Positions 25,506-36,239 of a DNA stretch of 64,000 nucleotides are shown here, one piece after another; position 1 is the stretch's first letter; each line of letters begins with the position of its first letter. Both the position numbers and the translations under genes were made by a program. This DNA is from Sphingobium sp. CR2-8. Lineage in GTDB: Bacteria > Pseudomonadota > Alphaproteobacteria > Sphingomonadales > Sphingomonadaceae. Location of the stretch: positions 1,738,501 through 1,802,500 of the forward strand of contig NZ_JAYKZY010000002.1 in NCBI RefSeq assembly GCF_035818615.1, in the 5' to 3' direction. The notes below the pieces were generated by a model that saw only the letters and a program-made list of their open reading frames with translations, did not search any database and had not been told where the DNA came from.

Positions 25506-28467
25506 GAAGCAGCGCCCCGCGCTCTTCACTATCCCGGCGCATCGCGCCTTTGCCGACTCGCTGGTGGCGGGCTTGCTGGCCCAGCACCGCGGCGATCCCC
25601 TGATGCTGGCGCAGGGCATGATATTGCTGCCCAACAATCGCGCGATCCGGGCGGTCAGCGATGCGTTCGTCCGGCAATCAGGCGGGGGACTTCTGCTGCC
25701 CCGGCTGGTGGCGATCGGCGACCCGGACCTAGGCGAACAGGTGGGCGGCGCGCTCGATCCGCTCGGCGAAGCGGACGCGGTGCCGCCGTCCGTCGCGCCG
25801 ATGCGACGCCAGATGATCCTGGCGCGCATGGTGCAGGACGCGAAGCCCGACATCGACGCGGGCCAGGCGTTGCTGCTGGGACAGGCGCTGGGCGCGGTGC
25901 TGGACCAGATGCAGGTGGAGCGAGTGCCGACGACGGCGCTGCGCAAGCTGGAGTTGTCGGAGGACCTGTCCAGGCATTGGCAGACATCCTTGGAGATATT
26001 CGAGATATTGATCGCGCGCTGGCCGGTCGAATTGGGGCGGATCGGCTGCATCGACCTGGCCCACAGGCGCAACCGGCTGTTCGATCGGCTGGCAGCGCGC
26101 TGGGCGGCCCATCCTCCGGGCGGTTTCGTCGTGGCGGCAGGGATTTCGACCACCGCGCCCGCCGTCGCTGCCCTGCTGCGCCGGATCGGTACGATCTCGG
26201 GCGGCATGGTGGTGTTTGCGGGCCTCGACCAGAATATGGACGAGGATGCGTGGCAGGCGATCGGCCCGTTCGATCCCGATCCCGTCACCGGCCGTGCGCC
26301 TGCCGGTCATGAAAGCCATCCCCAATATGCGTTGAAGCGCCTGCTCGACGGCATGAGTGCGACCCGAGACGATGTCGCGAACTGGCGCTGGGGCAGCGAG
26401 CATGATGCGCGGGCGGTGCGTGGACGCAATATCTCCAACGCCATGCTGCCGCCCAAGCTGACGAGCCGCTGGCGCGACCTGAAGACCGCCGACCGGTCGT
26501 TGGCCGGAGTCGAGGCGCTGGAGGTGGCGACGCCGGGGGACGAGGCGCAGGCGATCGCAATTGCCCTGCGCGAGGCGCTGGAAACACCCGCGCGCACCGC
26601 CGCCCTCGTGACGCCCGACCGGCAACTGGCGACGCGCGTGTCCGCGCATTTGCGGCGCTGGGGGATAGAGGCTGACGATTCGGCGGGTGTGCCGCTGTCC
26701 CGATTGCTGCCGGGTACGTTGCTGATCGCCATGGCTGAGGCTGTGGCGGAGAGCTTTGCGCCGGTGGCGTTGCTGACCTTGCTCAAGCATCCGCTGGTGA
26801 TGCGCGGGGAACGGCGGCTCGGCTGGCTTGAACAGGTGCGCGCGCTCGACTTGCTGTTGCGCGGGCCACGGCCGCAGGCGGGGCTGTGCGGCATCGACCT
26901 GCTGTTGATCCCGCGTGAGGACGACCGGCAGCGTGTGTTGCGCGAATCTGTGCGGGCGTGGTGGCCCGAAGCGCGCGCGCTGCTGGAACCACTGGAAAGC
27001 GCGTTCGCCTCCACCGCTGACCTGGGCGGACAATTGGCGGCGCTGCGTGAACAGGCCGGAGCGCTGTCGGGTGACGCCGTCTGGGCGGGGCATCAGGGCC
27101 ATGCCGCCGCCGACCTGTTCGCGGAGATGGAGGCGGCCGCGCCCGAAGGGCCGCGCCAGGCCGATCCGCGCGCGCTACCGGTCTTGCTCGACCATATGCT
27201 GGGCGGCGTGTCTGTCCGTCCGCCACAGGGCGGCCATCCGCGCATACAAATTCTGGGGCTGATCGAGGCGCAGCTGACGCAGGCGGACCTCATGATCCTG
27301 GGTGGCCTGAACGAAGGCACCTGGCCGGGGCTGCCGTCGCCCGACCCCTGGCTCGCGCCGCGCATTCGCCGCGAACTGGGCCTGCCGGGGCTGGAGACGC
27401 GCATCGGCCTGGCCGCCCATGATTTCGCCAGCGCGCTGGGCGCACCGCATGTCCTGATTACGCGCGCGCGGCGGGGGAGTGGCGGCCCGGCGGTAGCCTC
27501 GCGCTTCTGGTTGCGATTGAAGGCGATGGCCGGGCCGCAGTGGAAATCGGCCGAGCGCTATGGCGTGCTGGCGCAGGCGATCGACAGGCCCGCTGCGCAT
27601 CGTCCGGCGGAGCGGCCTGCACCCGTGCCGCCCGCAGCGGCGCGACCCCGTGTGATCCCCGTCACCGACGTCGATCGCTTGAAGGCCGATCCTTATGCTT
27701 TCTATGCCCGCCGCGTCCTGCGGCTGGCGCGGCTCGATCCGGTCGATGCCGATGCCGGTCCGGCCTGGCGCGGCACGGCGGTGCATGACGTGCTGCAACG
27801 CTGGGCCGAAGCGGGAGCGCTCGATCCCGCCGATCTGGAAAAGCGCGCCCGCGCGATGTTCGACCGACCGGAAGTCCACCCACTGCTCAAGGCCCTGTGG
27901 CAACCCCGCCTGATCGAGGCGATCCGCTGGATCGCGGCGGAGGTGGCGCGCGACAAGGCCGAGGGGCGGCTGATCCTGGCGGTGGAGCAGGAGGGCCGGG
28001 CGGAGATTGCCGAGGTCGAATTGATGGGCAAGGCCGATCGCATCGATCGCCTGGCCGACGGGACATTGGGCATCATCGATTACAAGACCGGCAAGCCGCC
28101 CAGCGCGCGGCAGGTGAAGGCCGGGTTCGCACTGCAACTGGGGCTGCTGGGCCTGATCGCCGAACATGGCGGGTTCGCGGGCGTGGACGGGAAGAGGATC
28201 GCAGGCGACTTCGAATATTGGTCGCTCGCCAAGAAGGGTGACCAGTTCGGTTACCGCGAACGACCGGTCGATCCGCTGGGCAAGCGCGACAAGATCGTGA
28301 CGGCGGACTTTACCGCCCATGCCTATGACCAGTTTGCCGACCTGGCGCGCGAATATCTATTGGGATCGAAGGCGTTTCGTGCCGAGATCAATCCCGAAGT
28401 CGCCAATTATGGCGATTATGACCAGCTGATGCGGCTGGAGGAATGGTATGGCCGCGACGATGGTTAA
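25498..28467 (+). CDS. addB: Double-strand break repair protein AddB
   Basis: A 989-residue partner of AddA in the helicase-nuclease that processes broken DNA ends for RecA. The N-terminal helicase-like half is degenerate (GMILLPNNRAIRAVSDAFV). The middle has ILGLIEAQLTQADLMILGGLNEGTW, and the C-terminal PD-(D/E)xK nuclease has LMGKADRIDRLADG, GIIDYKTGKPPSARQV and KAGFALQLGLLGLIA. Very few cysteines are present, so the iron-sulfur clip of Bacillus AddB is absent. ATG 25498 lies within the murU end (8-base overlap) and gives a start typical of the family (RPALFTIPAHRAFADSL). Confidence 0.93.
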   Translation: MGEKQRPALFTIPAHRAFADSLVAGLLAQHRGDPLMLAQGMILLPNNRAIRAVSDAFVRQSGGGLLLPRLVAIGDPDLGEQVGGALDPLGEADAVPPSVAPMRRQMILARMVQDAKPDIDAGQALLLGQALGAVLDQMQVERVPTTALRKLELSEDLSRHWQTSLEIFEILIARWPVELGRIGCIDLAHRRNRLFDRLAARWAAHPPGGFVVAAGISTTAPAVAALLRRIGTISGGMVVFAGLDQNMDEDAWQAIGPFDPDPVTGRAPAGHESHPQYALKRLLDGMSATRDDVANWRWGSEHDARAVRGRNISNAMLPPKLTSRWRDLKTADRSLAGVEALEVATPGDEAQAIAIALREALETPARTAALVTPDRQLATRVSAHLRRWGIEADDSAGVPLSRLLPGTLLIAMAEAVAESFAPVALLTLLKHPLVMRGERRLGWLEQVRALDLLLRGPRPQAGLCGIDLLLIPREDDRQRVLRESVRAWWPEARALLEPLESAFASTADLGGQLAALREQAGALSGDAVWAGHQGHAAADLFAEMEAAAPEGPRQADPRALPVLLDHMLGGVSVRPPQGGHPRIQILGLIEAQLTQADLMILGGLNEGTWPGLPSPDPWLAPRIRRELGLPGLETRIGLAAHDFASALGAPHVLITRARRGSGGPAVASRFWLRLKAMAGPQWKSAERYGVLAQAIDRPAAHRPAERPAPVPPAAARPRVIPVTDVDRLKADPYAFYARRVLRLARLDPVDADAGPAWRGTAVHDVLQRWAEAGALDPADLEKRARAMFDRPEVHPLLKALWQPRLIEAIRWIAAEVARDKAEGRLILAVEQEGRAEIAEVELMGKADRIDRLADGTLGIIDYKTGKPPSARQVKAGFALQLGLLGLIAEHGGFAGVDGKRIAGDFEYWSLAKKGDQFGYRERPVDPLGKRDKIVTADFTAHAYDQFADLAREYLLGSKAFRAEINPEVANYGDYDQLMRLEEWYGRDDG

Positions 28468-31400
28468 GGCGCGCGCACTCCAGAGGCTGCTGGGCGATCA
28501 GGCGCGCGCCGCCGCGCCCGATGCGCATGTCTGGCTGTCCGCGTCGGCTGGGACCGGCAAGACCCATGTGCTGACCGCGCGCGTCTTCCGCCTGTTGTTG
28601 CAGGGGGTGCGGCCGGAAAATATCCTGTGCCTGACCTTCACCAAGGCGGGCGCGGCGGAAATGGCCGATCGTATCCACGACCGGCTCGCCGCCTGGGTGC
28701 AGATGGACGAGCGGGACCTGTTCAACGATCTGGAGGCGCTGGGTGAAGCGTCCGGGCCGGACGAGCGGGATTATGCCCGGCGGCTGTTCGCCGAAGTGCT
28801 GGAATCGACCGGCGGCGGACTGCGTATCCAGACTATCCATGGCTTCTGCCAGCAATTGCTGACCGCTTTCCCGTTAGAAGCGGACCTGACGCCGGGCTTC
28901 CGCCCGCTCGACCAGCGCGAGCAATCCAGCCTGGCGCGGCAGACGCTGGCCGACATGGTCGTGCGCGCGCATGAACTGGGCGACGATGCCCTGATCGGGG
29001 CGTTGCAGGCGATGAGCCTGCGGCTTGGCGAGGGCGGGGCGGAGCAATTTCTGTTACGCTGCGCGGCGCGGGGCGACGCGCTGGGCGCACTGCCCGATGC
29101 GATAGGTCCGTGGCTGGCGCGGGAACTGGAACTGCCCGAAGGCGATATCGATCAATGGCTGGCCGACCAATGTTCCGATGCGATGTTCGACATGCGAACA
29201 TTGGACGGGATCGTGCGCGCCAATGTCGACTGGGGCAAAGGACGCGGGCTGGAGCGGTGCGATCGGATCGCCGCATGGCGTGGGCTGGACCCGGCTGGGC
29301 GGGCGGCGAGCTTGACCGACCTGCATCGCGCCTGGGCCAAGGCCGACGGCGACCTGATCGACGCCAAGGGATGGGTGCCGCCTGCCGATGACTATATCGC
29401 AATGGCGGCGCGACTGTACGACCGGACCGGCGGGCTGATCGCGATGAAGCTGCGCGCCGATTATGCGGCGCTTCTGGCGCAGGCGCTGCATGCCGGGCGG
29501 ATCTATGCGCGCGATTACGCCCAAGCCAAACGGCTGGCGGGCGCGGTCGATTTCGATGATCTGATTGCGCGGACCGCGTCGCTGCTGGAGCAGCCAGGGA
29601 TCGCGGAATGGATACGGTATAAGCTGGACCAGCGGATCGATCATATATTGGTGGACGAAGCGCAGGACACCAATGCCGCCCAATGGCGTATCGTCCGCAC
29701 GCTGGCGGAGGAATTTTTCACCGTGGAGTGGGAGGAGCGGCAGAAGGTCCGCACCATCTTCACCGTCGGTGATTTCAAGCAGGCGATCTTCGGGTTCCAG
29801 GGCACCAGTCCGCAGAATTTCGCCGCCGCGCAATTGCTGTTCGAACGCGACGCGGGGCAGGCGGGGCATGATTTCTTCAACCTGTCGCTGCATCAAAGCT
29901 TCCGGTCCACGCCTGCGGTGCTGGAAGTGGTGGATCGCACGATCGCCACATTGCGCGCCGAACGGCTGGGCATGGAACCGAGCGAAGTGCGCCATGTCAG
30001 TGCCAACCGCCATCCCGGCGAGGTCCAGCTATGGAAGCCCGTCGTCGCCGGTCTGTCCGAGGATGCGGACGGCGAGGAGGATTGGGCAGCCGATCAGGAA
30101 CGCGTCTTGGCGGGCAGGATTGCGCGGCAGATCAAGCAGTGGATCGACGACGGGCTTATGCTCGAAAGCCGGGGGCGGCCGGTGCGGGCGGGGGACATCA
30201 TGATCCTGGTGCGCCGCCGCAGCGAACTGGCGCGGCTCATCGTCGCGCGGCTGTATGAAGAACAGGTGGCGGTGGCGGGCATCGACCGGCTGCGGCTGAA
30301 CGCGCCGCTGGCGGTGCGCGATCTGCTGGCGGCGCTGCGCTTCGCCGTCCAACCGGAGGATGAGTTGAACCTGGCGTCGCTGCTCGTGTCGCCGTTGATC
30401 GGCTGGACGCAGGACGACCTCATGACCCGCCTGATCGGCCGCAAGTGCGGGCTGTGGCGGCATCTGCGGGACAGTCTGGACGATGGCCTGCTCAAGCCGT
30501 TGCGCGATCTGCTGGCGATGGCGGACCTCTCCACGCCCTATCGCTATCTGGAGGCGATCCTGTCCGGGCCGATGGATGGTAGGCGGCGGCTGGTCGAGCG
30601 ACTGGGGACCGAGGCCGCCGATCCGATCGAGGAATTGCTGAACGCCGCGCTCGCCTTCGAAAGCGACGATCATCCCTCGCTTCAGCGGTTCATCGATTGG
30701 TTCGACCGGGGCGAGGTGGAGATCGTGCGCGACGCGGCGGCGCAGGGCGACATGCTGCGCCTGCTGACCGTCCATGGCGCGAAGGGGTTGCAGGCGCCGA
30801 TCGTGATCCTGGCCGATGCCTGCCTGGACCCGGATGCGGGCAACCGGACGGACTCGCTGCTCTGGAACGGCGTGCCGATCCTGGCCCCGCGCAAGCCCGA
30901 GCGACAGGGACCGATCGGCGACGTGGCCGAAGCGGCGGCGCAGGTGGAGCGGGAAGAACATTGGCGGCTGCTCTATGTCGCGCTGACGCGGGCCGAGGAA
31001 AAGCTGGTCGTGGCCGGATCGCTGGGGCCGCGTGCCAAGGGTGAGGTGAAACCCGAAAGCTGGTATGCGGCGGTCGAGGGCGCGATGATCTCGCTCGGCG
31101 CGGAATGGGATGCCGATCCGCTCTGGGGCGCGACCCGGCGCTGGCACGGCACGGAAGTCCTGACCGCCAGAGTAGCGGAGCCGGAAAGCGCGACGGCGAA
31201 TGTCGCGGTCGCCGAACCGGACTGGCTGCGACAACCCGCTCCGGTCGAATCCCGTCCACCCCGGCCACTCGCGCCATCCGCGCAGGTGGAGGACGACATA
31301 CCCTATCCACCGCCCACGCAGGCGATGCGCGCCGCAGCGGAGCGCGGCCGCTGGCTCCATGCCCTGTTCGAACGGTTGCCCGACTTGCCTGCCGACCGGC

Positions 31401-31885
31401 GGCGCGACGCGGCGGATCGCTGGCTGGCGCAGCAGGGCGTGGGCGACGTGGCGCAACGACATGACGTCATCGATCAGGCGATCCGGGTTATAGAAGCCCC
31501 GGACTTTGCCGCGCTGTTCGGTCCCGACGCGCTGGCCGAGGCGCCGATCGCGGCCGTGGTGGGGGAGGCGGTGATCGCCGGAACGGTCGACCGGCTGTGC
31601 GTCGGGCCGGATCGCGTGCAACTGGTGGATTTCAAGACCGGTCGGATCGCGCCGCTGACGGTGGCGGACGTGCCGACCGCCCATGTCCGGCAGATGGCGG
31701 CCTATGTCGCCGCGCTGGGTGTCATCTTCCCCGATCGCACGATCGAGGCGGGGCTGCTCTACACCAGCGCGCCGCGCCTCATCATCCTGCCGCCCGCGAT
31801 GCTCGCGGCGCACAAGCCGGGCTTTGTCCCCGCGCAGGAGAATTTGCCGCTCTCGCCCGTTGAGCGGGATGCGGACCCATCCTAG
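28448..31885 (+). CDS. addA: Double-strand break repair helicase AddA
   Basis: A 1145-residue UvrD-family helicase with a C-terminal nuclease. Motif I is [20 protein letters not shown], Ia [18 protein letters not shown], motif [18 protein letters not shown], motif [18 protein letters not shown], motif [19 protein letters not shown] and motif [19 protein letters not shown]. The nuclease site is [12 protein letters not shown] with QMAAYVAAL after it. It overlaps addB by 20 bases. AddAB replaces RecBCD in alphaproteobacteria. trxA follows after 26 bp. Confidence 0.96.
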   Translation: MAATMVKARALQRLLGDQARAAAPDAHVWLSASAGTGKTHVLTARVFRLLLQGVRPENILCLTFTKAGAAEMADRIHDRLAAWVQMDERDLFNDLEALGEASGPDERDYARRLFAEVLESTGGGLRIQTIHGFCQQLLTAFPLEADLTPGFRPLDQREQSSLARQTLADMVVRAHELGDDALIGALQAMSLRLGEGGAEQFLLRCAARGDALGALPDAIGPWLARELELPEGDIDQWLADQCSDAMFDMRTLDGIVRANVDWGKGRGLERCDRIAAWRGLDPAGRAASLTDLHRAWAKADGDLIDAKGWVPPADDYIAMAARLYDRTGGLIAMKLRADYAALLAQALHAGRIYARDYAQAKRLAGAVDFDDLIARTASLLEQPGIAEWIRYKLDQRIDHILVDEAQDTNAAQWRIVRTLAEEFFTVEWEERQKVRTIFTVGDFKQAIFGFQGTSPQNFAAAQLLFERDAGQAGHDFFNLSLHQSFRSTPAVLEVVDRTIATLRAERLGMEPSEVRHVSANRHPGEVQLWKPVVAGLSEDADGEEDWAADQERVLAGRIARQIKQWIDDGLMLESRGRPVRAGDIMILVRRRSELARLIVARLYEEQVAVAGIDRLRLNAPLAVRDLLAALRFAVQPEDELNLASLLVSPLIGWTQDDLMTRLIGRKCGLWRHLRDSLDDGLLKPLRDLLAMADLSTPYRYLEAILSGPMDGRRRLVERLGTEAADPIEELLNAALAFESDDHPSLQRFIDWFDRGEVEIVRDAAAQGDMLRLLTVHGAKGLQAPIVILADACLDPDAGNRTDSLLWNGVPILAPRKPERQGPIGDVAEAAAQVEREEHWRLLYVALTRAEEKLVVAGSLGPRAKGEVKPESWYAAVEGAMISLGAEWDADPLWGATRRWHGTEVLTARVAEPESATANVAVAEPDWLRQPAPVESRPPRPLAPSAQVEDDIPYPPPTQAMRAAAERGRWLHALFERLPDLPADRRRDAADRWLAQQGVGDVAQRHDVIDQAIRVIEAPDFAALFGPDALAEAPIAAVVGEAVIAGTVDRLCVGPDRVQLVDFKTGRIAPLTVADVPTAHVRQMAAYVAALGVIFPDRTIEAGLLYTSAPRLIILPPAMLAAHKPGFVPAQENLPLSPVERDADPS

Positions 31886-31911
31886 ATAGCGTTCACGTAA
31901 AGGAGACACAT

Positions 31912-32232
31912 ATGGCCACCAAGGCAGTTACCGACCTCAGCTTCAAGGATGACGTCATCAACAGCGACAAGCCCGTCCTTGTCGATTTCTGGGCGGAATG
32001 GTGCGGTCCGTGCAAGATGATCGGCCCGGCCCTGGAGGAAATCTCCGAGGAACTGGCCGACCGGGTGACGATCGCGAAGATCAACATCGACGAAAATCCC
32101 GATGCGCCGGGCCAATATGGCGTGCGCGGCATCCCGACGATGATCCTGTTCAAAAATGGCGAAGCGGCCGCGACCAAGGTCGGCGCCGCGCCCAAGAGCG
32201 CGCTCAAGGGCTGGATTGAAAGCGTCCTGTAA
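31912..32232 (+). CDS. trxA: Thioredoxin
   Basis: A 106-residue redox protein with active site [18 protein letters not shown], cis-Pro in [15 protein letters not shown] and the buried Asp in LVDFWAEW. It reduces disulfides of ribonucleotide reductase, peroxiredoxins and others. AAAGGAGA precedes ATG 31912, so it can be translated well on its own. Placement after addA is common in alphaproteobacteria. Confidence 0.97.
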   Translation: MATKAVTDLSFKDDVINSDKPVLVDFWAEWCGPCKMIGPALEEISEELADRVTIAKINIDENPDAPGQYGVRGIPTMILFKNGEAAATKVGAAPKSALKGWIESVL

Positions 32233-32241
32233 ACCTATGGG

Positions 32242-32261
32242 CCGGCTGGTGAAACGGCCGG
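32242..32261 (+). terminator. Possible terminator after trxA
   Basis: CCGGC (32242-32246) pairs with GCCGG (32257-32261) around a 10-base loop. No clear U-run follows, so termination is uncertain. Confidence 0.35.
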
Positions 32262-32282
32262 TCCTGTATCCTGTGTGAGACT

Positions 32283-32371
32283 GCGAGTTGGACAGTTGTG
32301 CGCGATTGGCGACCTACGCCCAGTCGTTGCCAAACGGATATGTGAAACGCGTCGGCAACTGTCCAACTCGC
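32283..32371. repeat. Perfect 16-bp inverted repeat, copy of a dispersed sequence
   Basis: GCGAGTTGGACAGTTG (32283-32298) is repeated exactly in inverse at 32356-32371, with 57 bases between. The right arm plus three bases recurs, in inverse, at 51055-51073. It sits between the convergent ends of trxA and the inositol-phosphatase-like gene. No coding frame is evident inside. The form is that of a small non-autonomous mobile element or a dispersed intergenic hairpin. Confidence 0.7.
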
Positions 32372-32415
32372 TGTTCGGAATTGGTCGAACGAGCGCCGGA
32401 CTGACGGCTTCTACG

Positions 32416-33210
32416 TCATCCGAACAGCGTCGCCGCCGCCTTGTCCCATAGCCGTGGGGAAGACGCGCCCATCAGCCCGCGTCGCAGGTCGTCCACGACA
32501 TAGGGGGTGCCGTCGATGCGCTGGCAACATCCGCCCGCTTCGTTGACGAACAGGGTGCCAGCGGCATGATCCCATGGCAGCGTCCGCGCAAAGACCGATA
32601 CGTCATTCTGCCCCAGCACCAGCCGGGGATATTGTTCGGCGGCGCAGCGGGGAATGTCCACCAGCGTGAAGCTGTCCTGTGAGCGGCGCTGCATGGCGGC
32701 GCGCTCCTGCGGGTCCATGAAATAGACCGCCAGCGCGGCGATCGGCAGGGTGCCGCCGCTTTCGCGGGCCTGCACCCGCTCGCCATCGATATGGCTGCCC
32801 CCGCCGAGCATCGCATGACACAGCCTTCCGGTCAGCGGGTCGAGTATCCATCCGGCTAGCGTCGTGCCGCCATCGACCAGCGCGATGATGATGCCGAAGG
32901 GCGCCTTGCCCGCCGCGAAATTGCCGGTGCCGTCGATGGGATCGATGATCCAGTTCAACCCTTCGCCCGCGCGATCGAGGATGGCGGGATCGGCGGCGCA
33001 GGCTTCCTCGCCGATGATCCCGGCTTCGGGCAGGATCGCCGCCAGACCTTCGGCGAGGCGGATCTCGCTTTCCTTGTCGGCGATGGTGACGAAGTCGTTC
33101 GCCGCCTTTTCGCTGATCTGGTCGCCGGTCAGGTTCTGGTAGCGCGGCATGACGATGTCGCGCCCCACTGCGCGCATCAGGGCGACGACGGGATCATGGA
33201 GTTCGAGCAT
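32416..33210 (-). CDS. Inositol monophosphatase family protein
   Basis: A 264-residue phosphatase of the IMPase fold. The metal-binding motifs are visible: GIIGEEACAAD, WIIDPIDGTGNFAAGKAPFG and, near the end, LPWDHAAGTLFVNEAGG. Family members act on inositol 1-phosphate, 3'-phosphoadenosine phosphate (CysQ) or histidinol phosphate; the sequence alone does not decide. ATG 33210 starts 14 bases after the argJ stop, so the gene is probably the last of a minus-strand operon; an ATG at 33261 would overlap argJ. Confidence 0.9.
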   Translation of the reverse strand: MLELHDPVVALMRAVGRDIVMPRYQNLTGDQISEKAANDFVTIADKESEIRLAEGLAAILPEAGIIGEEACAADPAILDRAGEGLNWIIDPIDGTGNFAAGKAPFGIIIALVDGGTTLAGWILDPLTGRLCHAMLGGGSHIDGERVQARESGGTLPIAALAVYFMDPQERAAMQRRSQDSFTLVDIPRCAAEQYPRLVLGQNDVSVFARTLPWDHAAGTLFVNEAGGCCQRIDGTPYVVDDLRRGLMGASSPRLWDKAAATLFG

Positions 33211-33223
33211 CAGTTTTGCGCTC

Positions 33224-34468
33224 TCAGCTGCGATAATCCGCGTTGATCGAGATATAGCCATGGGTGAGGTCGCAGGTCCACACCTGCGCCCGCCCTTCGC
33301 CCAGGCCCAGATCGACGCCGATCAGGATATCCTGGCCTTTCAGATGCGCAGCCACCGGCGCTTCATCATAGCCCTCCACCGCCAGGCCGCCGGTTGCCAC
33401 CTGCGTCGCGCCGAAGCGGATCGACAGTTTATCACGATCGGCCGGCTCCCCCGCCTTGCCGACGGCCATGACGATACGGCCCCAATTGGCGTCCTCGCCT
33501 GCTATGGCGGTCTTCACCAGCGGCGAGTTGGCGATGGACAGGGCGATCCGATGCGCGCTGGCGTCGCTTTCCGCGCCCTCCACGCTGATGTCGATGAACT
33601 TGGTCGCGCCTTCCCCATCACGCACGACCAGATGCGCAAGTTGGCGGCACAGGTCATGGAGCGCCGCGTGGAAGGCGTCGGCCCCGGCATCGTCCATGCT
33701 GGACAGCGGCGCATTGCCGGCCTTGCCGGTGGCGAAGGCCAGCACCGTGTCGCTGGTCGACGTATCGCTATCAACCGTGATGCAGGAGAATGTGCGCTTG
33801 TTGGCGGCCGAGAGCATCTGCTGGAACAGGGCGGGTTCGATCGCGGCGTCGGTGAAGATATAGCCGAGCATCGTCGCCATGTCCGGCGCGATCATGCCCG
33901 ATCCCTTGATGATGCCGACCAGGTCGACCCGCTGGTCGCCGATCATGGCGGAGACATGCGCGCCCTTGGGATAGGTGTCGGTGGTGCCGATCGTGTTGGC
34001 CGCGTCCTCCCAACCGCACGGCGCGGCGGCGAAGGCGGCTTCCAGACCTGCTTCGGCCTTGTCGATCGGCAGCGGCACGCCGATCACCCCGGTCGAGGAG
34101 ACGAAGATATCGGAGGGCAGGCAGGACAGGTGATTGGCGACCTTCGCCGCGATCGCCTCTACCGCCGCCCGGCCGCGATGGCCGGTGAAGGCGTTGGCGT
34201 TACCCGCATTGACCACCAGCGCGCGCGCGGAACCCAGCGGAATGGCGTCGCGGCACCATTCGACTTCGGGGGAGGGACATTGGCTCTGGGTCGTCACACC
34301 CGCCACGGCTGTCCCTGCATCCAGTTCGACATAGGTCAGGTCGCTACGCGTCCACGTTTTATATCCCGCGCGCGCGGTGCGCAGCGTCACCCCGGCGATG
34401 GCGGGCAGGTGGGGGAAGGAAGCGGGGGCGAGGGGGAGCGATCGGTCATGGTCGGCGAAATGCGGCAA
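33224..34468 (-). CDS. argJ: Bifunctional ornithine acetyltransferase / N-acetylglutamate synthase
   Basis: A 414-residue enzyme that transfers acetyl from N-acetylornithine to glutamate, closing the arginine acetyl cycle, and can also use acetyl-CoA. The proenzyme cleaves itself before the Thr in GSGMIAPDMATMLGYIFTDA, which becomes the nucleophile. VVNAGNANAFTGHRG is the substrate loop, SCITVDSDTSTSDTVLAFAT and ANWGRIVMAVGKAGE are also typical. The usual C-terminal ending is seen (DLTHGYISINADYRS). It lies 13 bp after the glycosyltransferase gene and just before the IMPase gene. Confidence 0.96.
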   Translation of the reverse strand: MPHFADHDRSLPLAPASFPHLPAIAGVTLRTARAGYKTWTRSDLTYVELDAGTAVAGVTTQSQCPSPEVEWCRDAIPLGSARALVVNAGNANAFTGHRGRAAVEAIAAKVANHLSCLPSDIFVSSTGVIGVPLPIDKAEAGLEAAFAAAPCGWEDAANTIGTTDTYPKGAHVSAMIGDQRVDLVGIIKGSGMIAPDMATMLGYIFTDAAIEPALFQQMLSAANKRTFSCITVDSDTSTSDTVLAFATGKAGNAPLSSMDDAGADAFHAALHDLCRQLAHLVVRDGEGATKFIDISVEGAESDASAHRIALSIANSPLVKTAIAGEDANWGRIVMAVGKAGEPADRDKLSIRFGATQVATGGLAVEGYDEAPVAAHLKGQDILIGVDLGLGEGRAQVWTCDLTHGYISINADYRS

Positions 34469-34481
34469 AATCCGCCAAGGG

Positions 34482-36028
34482 TCAATCGCCGCGCGCTGCT
34501 GAAGCCTGCGGGGGCTTGAGATAGAGCCGCCCCACGCCGTCGGGCATGTGCACCATCCGATAGCCGTGGCGGCGGGCGAAGGCGATCAGCGGATCGTCGG
34601 GACGCAGGGGCAGCTTGCGGGTGCCGCCTTCATAGCCGGTGAGGATGGCGGCGGGCGGATGGCGATCCATGTCGTGCAGCGTCGCGGGGATCATGGCATG
34701 GACCTGCCGCGCCAAGACCGGTCCCATCGTCCATCCGGTGCGCCAGGCGAAGGGGCCGGCAGCGAAACGTGGGTCGAGGGCCAGGCCGCTGCCCAGGATC
34801 ATATGGGGGAGAGGGTAGCGATGTCGTCTCCACCGCCCTCCGCACGGACGGTCGCGCCAGCCCAATGGGCCGCCGCGTCAGCCGCCATCACCGGCGATCC
34901 GGTGCGCAGCATCGTCGCGACATGGCGCGTCGCCGCCAGCATGCCCGGTATGGCGGCCAGGCACAGCAAGCCGAGCAGGGTTTGCCGCGGCACGACGGGC
35001 CAGCGGCGCGCGTCATCAAGCAGATAGCCGAGTGCCAGCGCTAGGGGCGGCAGCAAAGGCATGACATACTGAACCTGGGAAGGCGTCGGCAGCGCCGCGC
35101 CGATCAACGCGCCAGCGGTCATCCATATGGCCAAGCGGCGACCGGGGGAACGGACACGCCCGCGCGTTGCTATCCAATTGGCGAATAGCAGCATCAGCGC
35201 GACGAGCGCAGGCCCCTTCCAGAGATATTTGAGCAGGTCGGTCAGTTTTTCCAGCGTCGCCAGTTCGTCGAACGCGCCATTGGCGGCATACCAGGCATGA
35301 GGCGCCGTCGCGCCGAAGGTCAGCACGCCGTAGAAGAAGGCGTCGGGCGCCAGCATCCATGCCAGCAGCATCGGCGTCATGCCCGCCATCGCACCCGCCG
35401 CCAGCCAGCAGGCCGCCTTCACCCCGCACCTTCCGCCCGCGCTGATGACGAACAGGCCAGTCATCAACCCCAGCGGCGCGAAGTTGAGCTTGGTCGCGAT
35501 CGCAAGGCCGAACAATGATCCGGCCGCGAACCAATAGCGCGGCTGGCAATGGCGCAGGGCGATCAGGCTGACCAACAACGCCAGGGACGATAACAGGGTC
35601 GGCAGCATGTCGTTGCGCACGACCGCTCCGGTAAACTGGAAGGCAGCGGTGGAAGCCGCGAGCAAGGTGGCGATGGCGGCACTGTCGCGCGACACACCCG
35701 CGATACGCTGGGCGACCCAAAGGGCGGCGAGCGTCCCGAGCGCGGTGGCCGCCGTCGCCAGCCGCATCGCCAGCACCATGTGATCGGGGAACAGCCAGGC
35801 GATCGGCGCATATGTCCAGCTATGCAGCGGCGGTTGCAGATAGAGGAAATCGCGGAAGATGAGCAGCCGACTGCTGAAATAGGCGCCCGCGACATATTGG
35901 CTTTCGTCATGGTCGAACGGAGTCGCGATCGCGGTGAGGCCGAACCAGAGGATCAACGCCATCGCCACCAGAATGGCGATCGGCACTCGGCGGCTGCGTG
36001 GCGACGCCAGGACGAACGAACGATACAC
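34482..36028 (-). pseudogene. GT-C (family 39-like) membrane glycosyltransferase, one frameshift near C-terminus
   Basis: A polytopic protein of about 515 residues if repaired. The first frame (34799-36028, 409 residues) has about ten hydrophobic segments and the acidic loop TPFDHDESQYVAGAYFSSRL typical of GT-C enzymes that use lipid-linked sugars. It then hits a stop (ATLSPI), while the next frame continues without loss as HMILGSGLALDPRFAAGPFA to 34482. One more C in the run that reads GGGGG at 34805-34809 on the plus strand restores TLSP-HMILG. So the break is a single missing base, either error or recent. The sugar and acceptor are unknown. Divergent from secA and upstream of argJ. Confidence 0.72.
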
Positions 36029-36239
36029 TATGACGACCTTCGATTATTATGCTGCCCTTGTGGCGCAGTGGGCGCGCATCGCAAAGCGGCGCGCGCCACC
36101 ATGACGCCACGACGCGGCCAAAGCCGCCTGCCGCAGTTGCATGACAGGGTGGAGACAGGCCGGGTTGCATTGCAGTCTGATTGACTAAAGGATGTGCCGT
36201 GCCTAAATCGCGGCGCATATCTGCGCGCGTCCTTTTCAA

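Noticed and set aside
30029..31909. A 626-codon minus-strand open frame opposite addA.
   Set aside because: Fully inside addA, with composition typical of antisense G+C-rich frames and no recognisable protein.
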